A stretch of DNA of 64,000 nucleotides. Source: Nymphaea colorata. Taxonomy: Eukaryota > Streptophyta > Magnoliopsida > Nymphaeales > Nymphaeaceae. Of this stretch, positions 45,060 through 56,222 are shown piece after piece. The notes beneath the pieces were generated by a model. The model was not told the DNA's origin and made no database searches. It was given only the letters and a program-made list of their open reading frames with translations. The stretch spans positions 7,142,972 to 7,206,971 of the forward strand of contig NC_045146.1 of assembly GCF_008831285.2 (NCBI RefSeq). Reading direction: 5' to 3'. Numbering within the stretch: the stretch's first letter is position 1; each line of letters starts with the position of its first letter. A program made the translations under genes and the position numbers.

Positions 45060-45430
45060 GGTAATAAAAAATACCTTTGAATTCATATTTCTTGCAAGAA
45101 CATTGCATGGCAATAGTATTAATATGGTAAGTAACAGACACAACATTCCTTTTTAAGAGACTTTTTTTCCATGCATACCACATGAACATAGGTTCCTGCT
45201 TCATCTATCACATTGCCCACAATGACTTCATATGTAGTATAATTTTTCATGCATTCATAAGAAATATTGTTGTGCAATATGTTTAGTATCATAGCATTCA
45301 TTTGCAGGTAAGGAACATTGGTTTTCTTCATCATATTCACATTCTTCAACTACTGATTCAAATTCTTCACTAATACCTTCAGATGGTAACAAAGTGACAA
45401 CAATCATACCATTTGCAATGCATGAGATTC
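45060..45430 (-). pseudogene. possible SWIM zinc-finger fragment of a MULE/FAR1-type transposase
   Basis: The minus strand reads TTYEVIVGNVIDEAGTYVHV then KKSLKKECCVCYLPY-stop-YYCHAMFLQEI. This resembles the C-terminal SWIM motif (CxC...CxH) of Mutator-like and FAR1/FHY3 proteins, with the third Cys replaced. The transposase core was not found. The call is tentative. Confidence 0.35.
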
Positions 45431-46128
45431 AACAATTAATATCACGCACATTATTGTCTAAGACTATAAGTGATCATAGAAAAGTATGATGTAGTGTGTG
45501 ACACAAGACTGTTCAACATCCCACCACACAAGAACTGTGCGATATTATGTGAACAACAAAGTATTGAACAGAGCCTAAGCAATAGTGTATGTTTGTATGT
45601 TTGAGCGATAGTATGTGGTATAATGCCATACCTGTTGCATGTACTTTTTCTTCATGTGTGCAAGTAGCGTTGAGCTTCATAGCTTGTGGAAGTGCTCGTT
45701 TGATTTCTTCATATGTCCATCCATTGAAAGAAAAAAATTAGAGCATATAGTACAAATCGACGTGGTGAAAATATCGAACACAAGGTAGAAGAAACTGCGA
45801 TACAAGAAGGATATATACTGATTCATTCATTGTTCTTATCATTTCATTCCTCTACATTTGTTCGGTACTGACCCATGAGCACTGCAATTGTTCTTTGTTT
45901 CTTCCTCTACTATTTGTATTTGACGACCAAGTTTTCTTCAACTTCTCTCTGTTCTAGGTTCCACACATGCTTAAAAATTTCATTCATAGGAGGGCGCACA
46001 CAACTGGGTCTCACATGAAATGAACTTGAGTGCTAGTGATATAGGGCATTTTGCCAGCCCTCATATGGCTAAACATGGCATGAGAGATTGAGGAAGGGAA
46101 GACACAAGTCTGACACAATAGAGTTAGC
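45431..46128. other. anonymous region next to copia-B
   Basis: No open frame or repeat of note between the SWIM-like fragment and the copia-B 3' LTR. Confidence 0.4.
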
Positions 46129-46465
46129 TGTTAGGGTAGCCATAAATCAGATGTAGACAAAACAAAATTTTCATGGCGTGAAAGAAAAATGATGAACTTG
46201 TGCCAATCTGAGTAGCTGCTACCTCTGATACAGTGGAAGGAACTGGGTTTCTTAACTTAACAGTCATTTGTATGATGAGGATACATAAGCATTTGTGATG
46301 AGGGCTGAAAAAGACCATCTTTACTCAAGGCAGTTGTGTCTATAACATGTCCCTCTCATCACAGGACATTGAGTTTATATATCTAATGTTATTAGTCTAT
46401 TCTAATACCTTATCCTTATCGACACATGACTATTTTGGTGGGTCCAAATCCAACACAACCCAACA
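46129..46465 (-). repeat. 3' LTR of copia-B
   Basis: On the minus strand it starts TGTTGGGTTGTGTTGG and ends in CCCTAACA. It is preceded by AGTGGGAGAT (46,466-46,475), the usual copia polypurine tract. A TATA-like motif lies at 46,374-46,382. The inner boundary is approximate. Confidence 0.6.
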
Positions 46466-46639
46466 ATCTCCCACTAATTCTGATCTATATGAGTGGGTAA
46501 ATACTTTATGAATAGATTGGCCTTGCGATCTTTTATCTGGTCTTTAAGTCATTGTCTTACATTCTTCAATCAATAAAATAAGGAAAATTTATGTAAAACA
46601 AAATCAAAATTTATGAGAATCAACAAATTATATGTAATG

Positions 46640-49480
46640 TTGTATTACATATGGTGTGCATACAAACAAATCGGATAGACCTATCATTGTTACATGTTTA
46701 AAACATAGTCTAGATGCTAGTGCTTTAGTTAGAATATCTGCAACCATATCTTTAGTATTGAGGTACTGAATTCACACTAGATGATTTTATGTCCTCTCGT
46801 TAACAACAAAGTATTTTAATTTCATATGTTTATATGAATTTGTACTCTTGTTGTTATTAGAGAAAGACGTTGCAGCTTCATTGACACAATAAACTTTAAG
46901 TTGCCTCTCATTACCTTGAGGTTTTATGAAGCATGCAACTAAACCATGCCATCTTTTAGGAACTTTGATTTATCTTTTCCACAAGATTTGGTGAATGAGA
47001 TGGACAAATTGAATCTATTTTATTTCATTCTTTCTAGATAACCAATGAAGAAACTACTAGTTGTTCTAGGATCAAAGGCTTTTATGTAGAGGCTATATAG
47101 TTTAGATTCAGCAGGACATCTCTATATGTGTATATATGATATGGAACGTTTCCTACTTGTCCATAACTTATACAGAGTCTTACAACTTTAGTATGAACTT
47201 TATTCAAAAATATATATTATTGTCTTAAGAGCTTTTGTCACAGATGAACATGAAGAGTAGAGAAATTTAACTTAGGTTTAACTATTTCTTAAGTGTACGA
47301 TTTTTCTTTTTTTGCGATGCCATTTTGTTAGGCACTACCAGACATAGTATATTGAAGTACGATGCACTCTTCTTTTAGAAATCATGCTAATGGCCCCTCA
47401 ATTTGACCCATTTCAATAAATCTACCATAATAATCACCATCTCTGTATGTAAAGTCTAGATATTTTATAATCCATTCATTGACAAACCTCTTTATTCTCT
47501 TTCATATAAAAGTTATTATTTATGATGCCACATTTATTGCTCGTTAATGCAAATTTAGAAACCAATTTATTGAGTCTTTAGGATTAACTTATATAAATCA
47601 TCACAAAAAAGAGTAAAACTAATTTCAGCAAAATCTTTATATATTTGCATTTTAGTATTTACAACCTTCAAACAAAATCCAAGTCTATCCAATCTTGATA
47701 CAAATGTGAGCTTTCTGTTATATAATGGTACAAAAAAAAAATCATGAATCTCCAAAATGGAACCAATACCAAGACTAACTTGGTGGGTCCCAACAGCCTT
47801 TACACATGAACACATCCTATTTGCTGAAAAGATGCCCCTTTCATGTGTTATATTGTCTTAAGTGCTTCTGCCGCAGATGAACATGAAGAGTAGAGAAGTT
47901 TAACATAGCTCTTACAATTTCTTTAAGCGTATAATTTTTCGTTTTTGCTATGCCATTTTGTTAGGCACTACCAAACATAGTATATTGAAGTACGATGCCC
48001 TCTTCTTTTAAAAATCATGCTAATGGCCCTTCAATTTGACTCATCTTAGTAAATCTACCATAATATTTGCCCACCTCTATATATAAAGTCTAGATGTTTT
48101 AAAATCCATTTATTTACAAGCCTCTTTATTCTCTTCTCAGAGATATTGCCTAATCTACGATGCTATAGAATATAAAAGTTATTATTTATGATGCCACATT
48201 TATTGCTAGTTAATGCAAATTCAGAAACCAATATTTCTTGAGTCTTTATGTTTAATTTATATAAACCTTCATACAAAAGAGTAAAAATAATTTCAGCAAT
48301 TTTTTTATATATTTGCATTTTAGTGTTTACAACCTTAGACAAAATCCAAGTCTATCCAATCTTGATACAGATATGAGCTTTCTATTATATAATGGTACAA
48401 AAAATACATCATGAATCTCCAAAGTGGAACCAATATCAAGACTAACTTGGTAGGTCTCAACAGCCTTTACACATGAACACATCCTATTTCCTAAAAAGAT
48501 GCTCCTTTCATCCATCGTTGGTTCTCTTCTACTCAAAAAGTATTACAAAGCATTGAAAATATATATCGTAACACCTAAGTCAATCCACCAGCTATTCATA
48601 GGAGCATGTAATAAATTACATTCATGAGAAACAAATGACAAATTACCTTTTTCTCTCATTGTTTCTTGCATTTCATGCAATTTGACTTTCTATGTCCTTT
48701 CTTCTTACAAAAGAAGCACTTTATAGGAGCCAGATTAGACTACTTGGTTTGATAAGTACCTTTACCTGATAACTTCTTTCTGACACTCTTTTTTATAACC
48801 TTTCTTTTGGGTCCAAACTTGTTGGGGTCTTGGTGAGAAGTCATATATGTGCTATGCACCTTCTTAGCCCGTATTCTCTTCTCTTCCTCAACACACTTGG
48901 ACGAAAGTTCATTAACTATCTACTGAGGATCATGTATGTTGTAAGACCTTTCAAACAGTACATGCTTTGGTGGTAGAGACACCAAAATGAAATGCACTAA
49001 GAAAGAGTGTGATATCGCCAATGACATGTCATTCAGCTGCATTGCTATGTTTCTCATTTCTATGATATGCTGACAAATGTTACTCACACCAATGTGCTTT
49101 ACAAATATCAATTTAGACATCAGGGTACTACTCTAGCTTTACTAGAGCTGATAAATTGAGCATCAATGGCATCAAGAAACTCTTTCACCATTCTACATTG
49201 TGAGATTTCACCTCGTATGCTCTTCACAACTCTAGATTGCAAAAACAACAAACTGAGCCCATTAGAATGCTCCAATTTTTCAAAGAAAACTTTTTCCTCA
49301 TGTGTACTTTGCGGTGTAAGGGCTGCAAGGCTTTTTCTATCAAAATGCTATATTCAGATCCATATACCCCAAAGTGAACATCATAATTTCTTTTCATTCA
49401 TTGAAATTTAATCCACCAAGAAAAAGAATACCGCTAAAGCTTGTATAAAAATAGAACTAGACACTACAAAATAAAAAAAG
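46640..49480 (-). pseudogene. copia-B gag-pol pseudogene
   Basis: Gag (49,480-48,650) has MMFTLGYMDLN and EMRNIAMQLNDM. The zinc knuckle CFFCKKKGHRKSNC near 48,680-48,720 is an intact CCHC. The pre-integrase region (ERSIFLGNRMCSCVKAVETY, VFFVPLYNRKLISVSRLDRL) occurs twice because of a duplication. Integrase remnants read FGSA-stop-QNGIAKTKNYTLKE. The RNase H end near 46,920-46,680 reads SYKHMKLKYFVVNE and NTKDMVADILTKALASRLC. The reverse transcriptase is missing or unrecognisable, and stops are frequent. Confidence 0.75.
47218..48540 (-). repeat. ~640-bp tandem duplication inside copia-B pol
   Basis: Two consecutive copies of the pre-integrase to integrase segment. Markers such as CATTTTGTTAGGCACTACCA lie near 47,322 and 47,955, and the peptide LDRLGFCL occurs in both (near 47,680 and 48,345). 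Copies differ at many sites, so the duplication is not recent. Confidence 0.75.
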
Positions 49481-50069
49481 ACATTCATAAGTTGACATGC
49501 ATTATATGAAACAATGAATGAAAAAAGTAAACTACAATGCCCCTTAATGTTCACAATATTCAGGCAAATACCAGGGGTCATTAGGATATCACTTTGGTGA
49601 TACCCTAAACTCACACATGTATGCTATCTTAACTATATTTAACAAGACTAAAAAAATCAAGCACAACAGTAATAAAAGCAAGACACCTTTGGGTGCAACT
49701 AGCTAGAACTTTGAAATGCCAATCTTTCTATTTTACCATGTTTGTTTTCTTGAACATGATAGACTACCTTTGGGAGCACAGTCATTTCATGTGAGTCTAA
49801 GCACAATTTAAATGTTGATTTTTCTTTATAATGGAATGATTTCTCAACTAAACTATGCTCACCCACTTTGATGGGATTAAACACGATTCAATTAAAGTCT
49901 TACCATTCTAAATGTCAACATTTCAGTTTTCTAGCATGCTTAACATAGAAAATCATTCAATTCATGCATGACACAACATAAAATAAGCAAGCAAATAAAT
50001 CATAGCCATGAAATATTCTGCATCTATAAAGCTTCCAATCATTCAAAATATCCAAATTTTTCCCTTAAA

Positions 50070-50310
50070 GCCTCAAACCGGCTTTGTATCAATCCAAAAA
50101 CTGACTGTACCGGGTCAAAATAGCTGCATATCTTTTATAAAATCAACTAAATCAGTTCTGTATCAGTCATAATCGACTGAACGATTGAAATTAGCACTAA
50201 ACCAGCCGCACACCTTATCAACCGGTTTAAAGAGACTCGAACCAGTTACAAAGAAATCGGACCAGCTTAAAATTAGCTCGAATCTGTTTCAAAGTCTTGA
50301 ACCGATTTAA
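50070..50310. repeat. decayed ACCGGT-motif block in copia-B leader
   Basis: Variants of AACCGGTTT / AACCAGTT / CGAACCAG recur every 15-30 bases (for example 50,086, 50,220 and 50,238). This is the counterpart of the copia-A array at 2245-2545. Confidence 0.55.
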
Positions 50311-50861
50311 ATAAAAATAAATTAATCTTATTTTTCTTTCAACACGTATCAAAAAACTCGAGTGACCTCCTTTCTTTCTTCATTTCTCCTACGCGGAGGG
50401 CTCAGCACTGACAGCCATCGTCGGTGACCAGGCAGCCCGGCCGACCAATGTTGCTCCATCCGACCACCCTGCGGTGTCCAGAGCAAGCAGCGGCAGCGGC
50501 GGAGCTCAAAGGATAACTCTGAGAACCGAGACCTTCAATGGCCGCGCAAAAAGTCACCGGCCTTTCAAGGATGCCTGCCAGAGGTCGAGGGTGGAAGATT
50601 AAGAGGTTGGGTCGTCGTCAGATGCGTACGCCGTGACCCAAACCCTTTAACGGCGTCCTTAGAGTGGCTACCCAGTAGAGCAGGTGAGGCGTCTTTTTTT
50701 TTTTTTTTTCCCTAGGGGTCCTCGGCAATTCGCTGGATGTTGGTGACCACCTGGGATAAAGGTGCATCGCCAGTTTAGGGGCGACCAGAAGGGGATTCTG
50801 GCTGAGGGTCACTGTCATCCTCCGCGTTCCCTGCCCAACGTCCTTTTGGTTGTGGGTAACC

Positions 50862-51254
50862 TCTTAGCGTATCGGATCTGATGGGCTCTAGATCTGGATC
50901 TAATCTTGAAAATGCAAATGGCAGACAACATAGAGTTCAAGAAAAAGGAAAGAGAGTTGAGTTAAAAGAAAGTCAGCACCAAACCATAATGTCCTATGAT
51001 TCTAACAATAGGAAAGAAGAAACTATTGGGCTAAGGAAATCAAATCTTAACGCATGGATAAACCAAATTGTAAACAAAAGAAAGATACTCTCCTCGAATT
51101 GTGTTGAGGTAACGATTCCCTTATAAATAATGAAACCTCACCTATAGTGTTGTGCGGTGGTGATGGGGACGTACGGAACAATTCTTCGAACCACGTTAAA
51201 TCTTGTTTTCTTGTGTGGACTGTGCCTTACTTCTTCCACTATGTTTTCCTTTTA
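50862..51254 (+). repeat. 5' LTR of copia-D
   Basis: It aligns over its whole length with 54,993-55,384: shared blocks include GATCTTGAAAATGCA, GAAACCTCACCTATAGTG and GTTAAATCTTGTTTT. It begins TCTTAGCGTATC rather than TG, so the terminus has mutated or shifted. It ends at the primer site. Confidence 0.85.
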
Positions 51255-51266
51255 TGGTATCAGAGC
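51255..51266 (+). promoter_or_regulatory. primer-binding site of copia-D
   Basis: TGGTATCAGAGC is a perfect match to the complement of the plant initiator Met tRNA 3' end, immediately after the 5' LTR. Confidence 0.85.
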
Positions 51267-51499
51267 TACAAAATCTACGAGACCTTTTACTGCATTTGTT
51301 TAGTTGGCGCCTATTGTTGGTGCTTTAGTCCTCGCTTGCTTAGCTCTTCATGGTATCAAGCAGCAAACATCACTGCAAGGTATGGCTCTACCATTATTGC
51401 TTGTCAAGTTCGCAGATAATTTGCTACTCCAAGAATCACAATTTCAACCTTTGCTATATTCACATTATTTGCTAGGGCTCATTGATGGCTCTAAACCGT

Positions 51500-52900
51500 G
51501 TTCAAGCTGATTGATCATTGGTACTGATGCGAAATCCTGGTCTCTTAATCTTGAATATGTGGCTTGGATGAGACAAGACCAACTTTTTTTAAGTTAGCTT
51601 ATTTCTTCATTGTTTCTTCATTGTCTGAAACTGTTGGTTAGGCTCAAGACTTCATATGAAGCATGAATTGCTCTTAAAATATCCTATGCCACCCATTCCT
51701 CAAGAGTCTAGCAACTCAAAAAACAACTGCAAGGACTTGGAAAGGAAATGGCATTGAAGCCAGTAGAAGAGAAGTAGTTATGCACATTTTGAGAGGGCTT
51801 CCTCAAGAGTAGTTAGCTTTAAAAACTTCTCTGACCACCCTAGTAGATCCCATGTCTCCCAATGACTTGCCTGGCCTATTGCTCACATAAGAGACACAAC
51901 TTAAGATCAAGATTCTAAACATGAATCGTTTGCTTGTGCCGCCCATTATGCCCAACCATATTCAGCAAACAGGGAAAATTTTAATAGTAGACAGTCCTCA
52001 ATGTTTCAAAGGGACAGTGGTCAAGGACATGGCAGGTCTAATTTTGGTGAAAAAATTCATATTGCCTATCAGTTTTGTGATAAAGTGCGACACAATGCCA
52101 AGACCTATTTTAAAATAACAAAGAAATGTTACACTGGGGCGGCTACTACCAACACAAACTCGTCATCATCTTCCAATGCTTAGGTATACCACTCAACTCC
52201 ACAATGTTAGATGATGCAAATTGGATCCCTGACATAGATGCAAGCGGTTACATAACCAATTCTCTTGTATCAATGACTATTCGTGAACCTTATGAAGGCA
52301 GTGACACCATCAAGGTTGGGGTTGGATCAAGTGTATACATTTATAATATTAGATTGGCTTTCTTTCGCCTTCTTAAATATTGTTATTTAATATTAGATTG
52401 GCTTTCTTTCGCCTTCATAATTGTGTTGCATGATATTGTTCATGTCCTTAAAATGGTTCATAAGTTCTTATCTGTGAATAAATGTTGCAAAGGTAATCAT
52501 GTTATTTTTGAATTTTTTGCTGATCATTGTGTGGTGAAGGACTAGCAAACATGGATGGTGCTACTACACAGAAATAGTGAAAATGGCATCTATCGTCTCC
52601 AACTCTCAAAACTAGTAATCAATAAGCATGAAAATGAGAAGGTGGCATTGTATGGAGAACAGACATGAAGTCAGTAGATGGCACGCCAGACTTGGAGACC
52701 CTGCCTTGAGTACCGTTAATTGTATTCTAAGACATTTTAAACATACTTTTGATTATGATGGTAAAGACAAAACTTTTTGTGAAGCTCGTCGATGTGGGAA
52801 ATCACATGCTCTTTCTTTTACTCAATATGATCACAGGGCCATTAAACCTCTCGAAGCTGTCCACTCGGATGTTTGGGGGCCTGCACCCATGATTAGCAAA

Positions 52901-52977
<77 letters not shown>

Positions 52978-54985
52978 CATGAATTTATTTTCTTCCACAT
53001 AAGGCTGATGTTGAAAAGACATTTCAGACATTTAAGGTGAAAGTCGAAAATATATTTGACACCAAAATTAAATTTTTTTCAATCTAACGTTGGTGGTGAG
53101 TATGCAGATAATAACAAATTCTTCCAAGAACATGGTATTGAAAGAATTTCATATCCACATATACGTTAGCAAAATGGGACAACTAAAATGAAACATTGCT
53201 CTCTTGTTGAAACATGTCTTTCTCTCCTTAAACATGGAGGTGTTCCAACAAATTTTTGGACATACGCATTCAGCACAACAACATATTTACTGAACCGTTT
53301 CCCCACTACAAGACACAAAGGCTATCTTTGTTTGAAATTTTACACAAAAGACCTCCAAATTATACCTTTTTCCATGTGTTTGGTTGTGTCACTTACCCAA
53401 GTTTACAATCTTACTGTGATCACAAACTTCAGCCCAAGTCATCCAAACACATCTTCCTTGGGTATTCTAACATTCACAAGAGATACCTATGGTACAACTT
53501 AGAAAGTTCCAAAATGATTGTTAGCCGACACCTTATGTTCAATAAGTCAGATTTCCCATTCCTAGAAACATCAAAACAACTTGATGTTATCTATCCTACC
53601 ACCACACCAATACCTATGTTATCTATCCTGCAGTTGTCACTCAATATTGCTCTGACCAAGAACCAAAAACGTATGTCCAAGCACTTAAGTCAGCCCATTG
53701 GAAAGAGGCATGGCGAAGGAGATGCAAGCCCTTCATCAAAATAGAACGTAGACTCTCATCCCACTAGACAAAAAAAATTTGCTATTATAGGATGTAAATG
53801 GATCCTAAAGGTTAAACATAAATATGATGGAACTTTGAAATGTTACAAAGCTCAATTGATCGCCAAAGGTTATAATCAAATTGAAGGTAACAACTATTTG
53901 AGACAATCAACTCAATAGTAAAGCCAGTTGCCATGTATACCGTTTTATCTCTTGCTACGTCTCTACGATGGCCTATAAGATAGTTTGATGTTAATAATAC
54001 ATTTCTTTGTGGGGATCTACCTCCACGATTTGAGGTTGATTACTAATCAGGTTCGCCTTTTTATCTTGGTTTATGTTGATGATATATTAATCATAGGTAA
54101 CTCTGCAACACAAGTTGCATTGATTCATCGTCTAAGTACAACTTTCTCTTTCAAAGATCTTGGACCATTACATCATGTCTTGGGCATTTAGAATGTTAGA
54201 AGGATTGCTCCTGCCACATTAAAAATATATCATTGACATTTTAACTCGGACACAAATGACTGGTGCCAAGCCTATCTTTACGTCTCTACTGGCAAGTTCC
54301 TCACTAACAAAGGTTGGAACTCCCTTTTCTGAAGCAACACTATATCACCAAACAATTGGGGTGCTTCAACACCTCAACATTACTAGGCCTGATTTATCAT
54401 GTGTTGTCAATAAGGTTTGTCAATTATTCATGCACACTCGTACGACTGACAACTGGAATGCAGTCAAATAGATATTGTGCTATGTTAAGGTCACTATTCA
54501 ACATGGACTTCTCCTCAAGCACAACACATCTATTCACTTACATGCCTACTCTGACGTAGACTGGGCAGGGTGCCTAGACGACTGCAAGTCAATTGCCTAC
54601 ACTATCTTCCTTGGGCAAGACTTGATTTCTTGGAGTTCAAAGAAATAGTCCATTGGGCCTAATCCTCCACTGAAGCTGAGTACCGGATAGTCGCCAACAC
54701 TGCTGCAAAAAGTCCTTTGGCTTAAACAGTTATTACAAGAAATAGGCGTCTCTAATTTTGAACCACCAATCCTTTGGTGCGACAACATTAGTGCCACCAC
54801 TTATATGACGACGATTCCGGTCCTTCACCCAAAAAGTAAACATATTGAACTAGATATATGCTTTGTTTGAGTTCTTGTCGCTCAAAGACAACTGTTTGTA
54901 AGGCATATTCCCTCACCCATGGAAGCATTTGTTCGAGTTCGAGGGCGCTTCAAAACTCAATGTTTGCTCAAGACCATTGAGTTTG
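51500..54985 (+). pseudogene. copia-D gag-pol pseudogene
   Basis: Gag lies at about 51,550-52,150. A decayed protease region near 52,220 reads WIPDIDASGYITN. Pre-integrase near 52,680 reads SRWHARLGDPA. Integrase starts VHSDVWGPAPMIS near 52,860 and is then broken by a TA microsatellite. It resumes with LKHGGVPTNFWTYAF, and YKTQRLSLFEILHKRPPNYT / FFHVFGCVTYPSL in another frame. Reverse transcriptase near 54,065 has the canonical LVYVDDILIIGN. The RNase H end near 54,540-54,640 includes DVDWAGCLDDCKSIAYTIFL. Frames change at least five times. Confidence 0.85.
52903..52976 (+). repeat. TA microsatellite, about 36 repeats
   Basis: An uninterrupted TA run inside the integrase part of copia-D. 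It expanded after the element died, since it breaks a conserved domain. Confidence 0.95.
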
Positions 54986-54992
54986 AAGGGGA

Positions 54993-55384
54993 TCTTAGCA
55001 TATCAGATCTAATGGGATCCACATCTAGATCTGATCTTGAAAATGCACCACAAAGGCAAGGCCGACAACATAGAGTTAAAGAAAAAGGAAACAAAGTTGA
55101 GGAAAAAGGGAAAAAGGAAATCAGCACCAATCGATAATAGTCTCTGATTCTAGCAACAAAAAAGAAGAAACTACCTGGCCAGCTAAGGAAATCAAATCGC
55201 AACACATGGATAAACCAAATTGTAAACAAAAAGGCTAATTCACTTAAAATGAAACCTCACCTATAGTGCTGTGCGGTGGTGAGGATAATCGTGGGCATAG
55301 GAGAACAGTTCACCGAATCATGTTAAATCTTGTTTTTTTTTGTGTACTACTCTGCTTTGCTTCCTCCACTACGTTTTGTTTTTA
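54993..55384 (+). repeat. 3' LTR of copia-D
   Basis: The partner of the LTR at 50,862. It carries an extra short segment near 55,050 (AAAGGCAAGGCC) and lacks some bases near 55,235 compared with the 5' LTR. It is followed by TGACC. Confidence 0.85.
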
Positions 55385-55713
55385 TGACCAACACTTTTCG
55401 GGATCCCTATGACCACACAGGGGACAGCGTCAACCGGCCCGTCCGTCCCTCCCTTTTTTTCAGTTGTTGGTCACCGGCGATTTGCTGATGTCAGTCCAGC
55501 CTGTGTTCTACCCAACGGCAATGACACAAGGTCAGCTGGACGTGTCTCTCTAGACAATCGTTCTGTCTCACAGTGGGACGACGACTATTCTACGAGAGGG
55601 TGAAAACGCAGAAGGCACGCAGGAGGGGTGGAGGGTTCGATTAGTCGGTTCTAATAGCTTATTCTTATCGATGCATGATTATTTTGGTCGTCCACATCCA
55701 ACACGACCCAACA
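55385..55713 (-). repeat. truncated 5' LTR and leader of copia-B
   Basis: The upper 84 bases (55,630-55,713) match the start of the copia-B 3' LTR. The remaining GC-rich part resembles leader rather than LTR, which implies a deletion joining LTR start to leader before or after copia-D inserted. Confidence 0.5.
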
Positions 55714-56222
55714 AGGCCTCGCACTGATGGGATCTCACGAACCCTTGGATATCCGGCAGCAGCAGGCTACTCAGTCGGAAAGAGCGAGAAAGTTTCCAGA
55801 CAAACGGCGCGAGAGAGGGCAAACCTCCACTGTTATTCCGACGGGAGATGTGCAGCAAAGGTTGCCGATTGCATGGCAAGTTCTGCAAGGGGGAATCGCT
55901 CCGTAAGGAGACGTGAGAGAGAGAGAGAGAGAGCTCAAAAATCAGTACGTGATAAAAAATCAACTTGAATTAATCCATAAAAAAAAACGTTGCATGTACA
56001 TACATGTGATCAGATATCACACAACTTCCTTCATATGTATTAAAAGCAACACACTGGTCAATCAAATGAAATACGTCATGTACTGGTGAGACATGAGTAA
56101 CCCAATCCCCATCATCCACACCAGGAAATTAAATAACGCCAGCCGATAGGAAGGGGGGAAGAAGGGACAGAGACGTCCCACGGACAAAAGAGATAATGTA
56201 GAAAAGAATGCCGGATGATCGA
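55714..56222. other. intergenic and cyclin 3' flank
   Basis: Contains a GA microsatellite (55,913-55,933). Sequence up to the cyclin stop at 56,223 should include the cyclin 3' untranslated region on the minus strand. The polyadenylation point was not identified. Confidence 0.5.

Larger units (their letters stand above)
50862..55384 (+). mobile_element. Ty1-copia element copia-D, complete but decayed, nested in copia-B
   Basis: Plus-strand element with two LTRs (50,862-51,254 and 54,993-55,384), a primer site TGGTATCAGAGC directly after the 5' LTR, gag, protease, integrase, reverse transcriptase, RNase H and a purine tract GAAGGGGA before the 3' LTR. Flanking 5-mers TAACC and TGACC match at 4 of 5 positions, consistent with a target duplication. 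Many frameshifts and stops make it inactive. It lies within the 5' leader/LTR region of copia-B, so it is the younger of the two. Confidence 0.85.
46129..55713 (-). mobile_element. Ty1-copia element copia-B, split by copia-D
   Basis: Minus-strand relative of copia-A. Reading down: a partial 5' LTR (55,630-55,713), leader (55,385-55,630, then 50,330-50,861 after the nested insert), an ACCGGT-like block, gag, pre-integrase, integrase fragments, the RNase H end and a 3' LTR (46,129-46,465). The first ~75 bases of both LTRs match (TGTTGGGT.GTGTTGGAT and ATCATG/ATAAG blocks), then diverge, so the 5' LTR is truncated or rearranged. Without the nested 4.5-kb copia-D it is about 5.1 kb. No clean target duplication was found. 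Confidence 0.7.
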
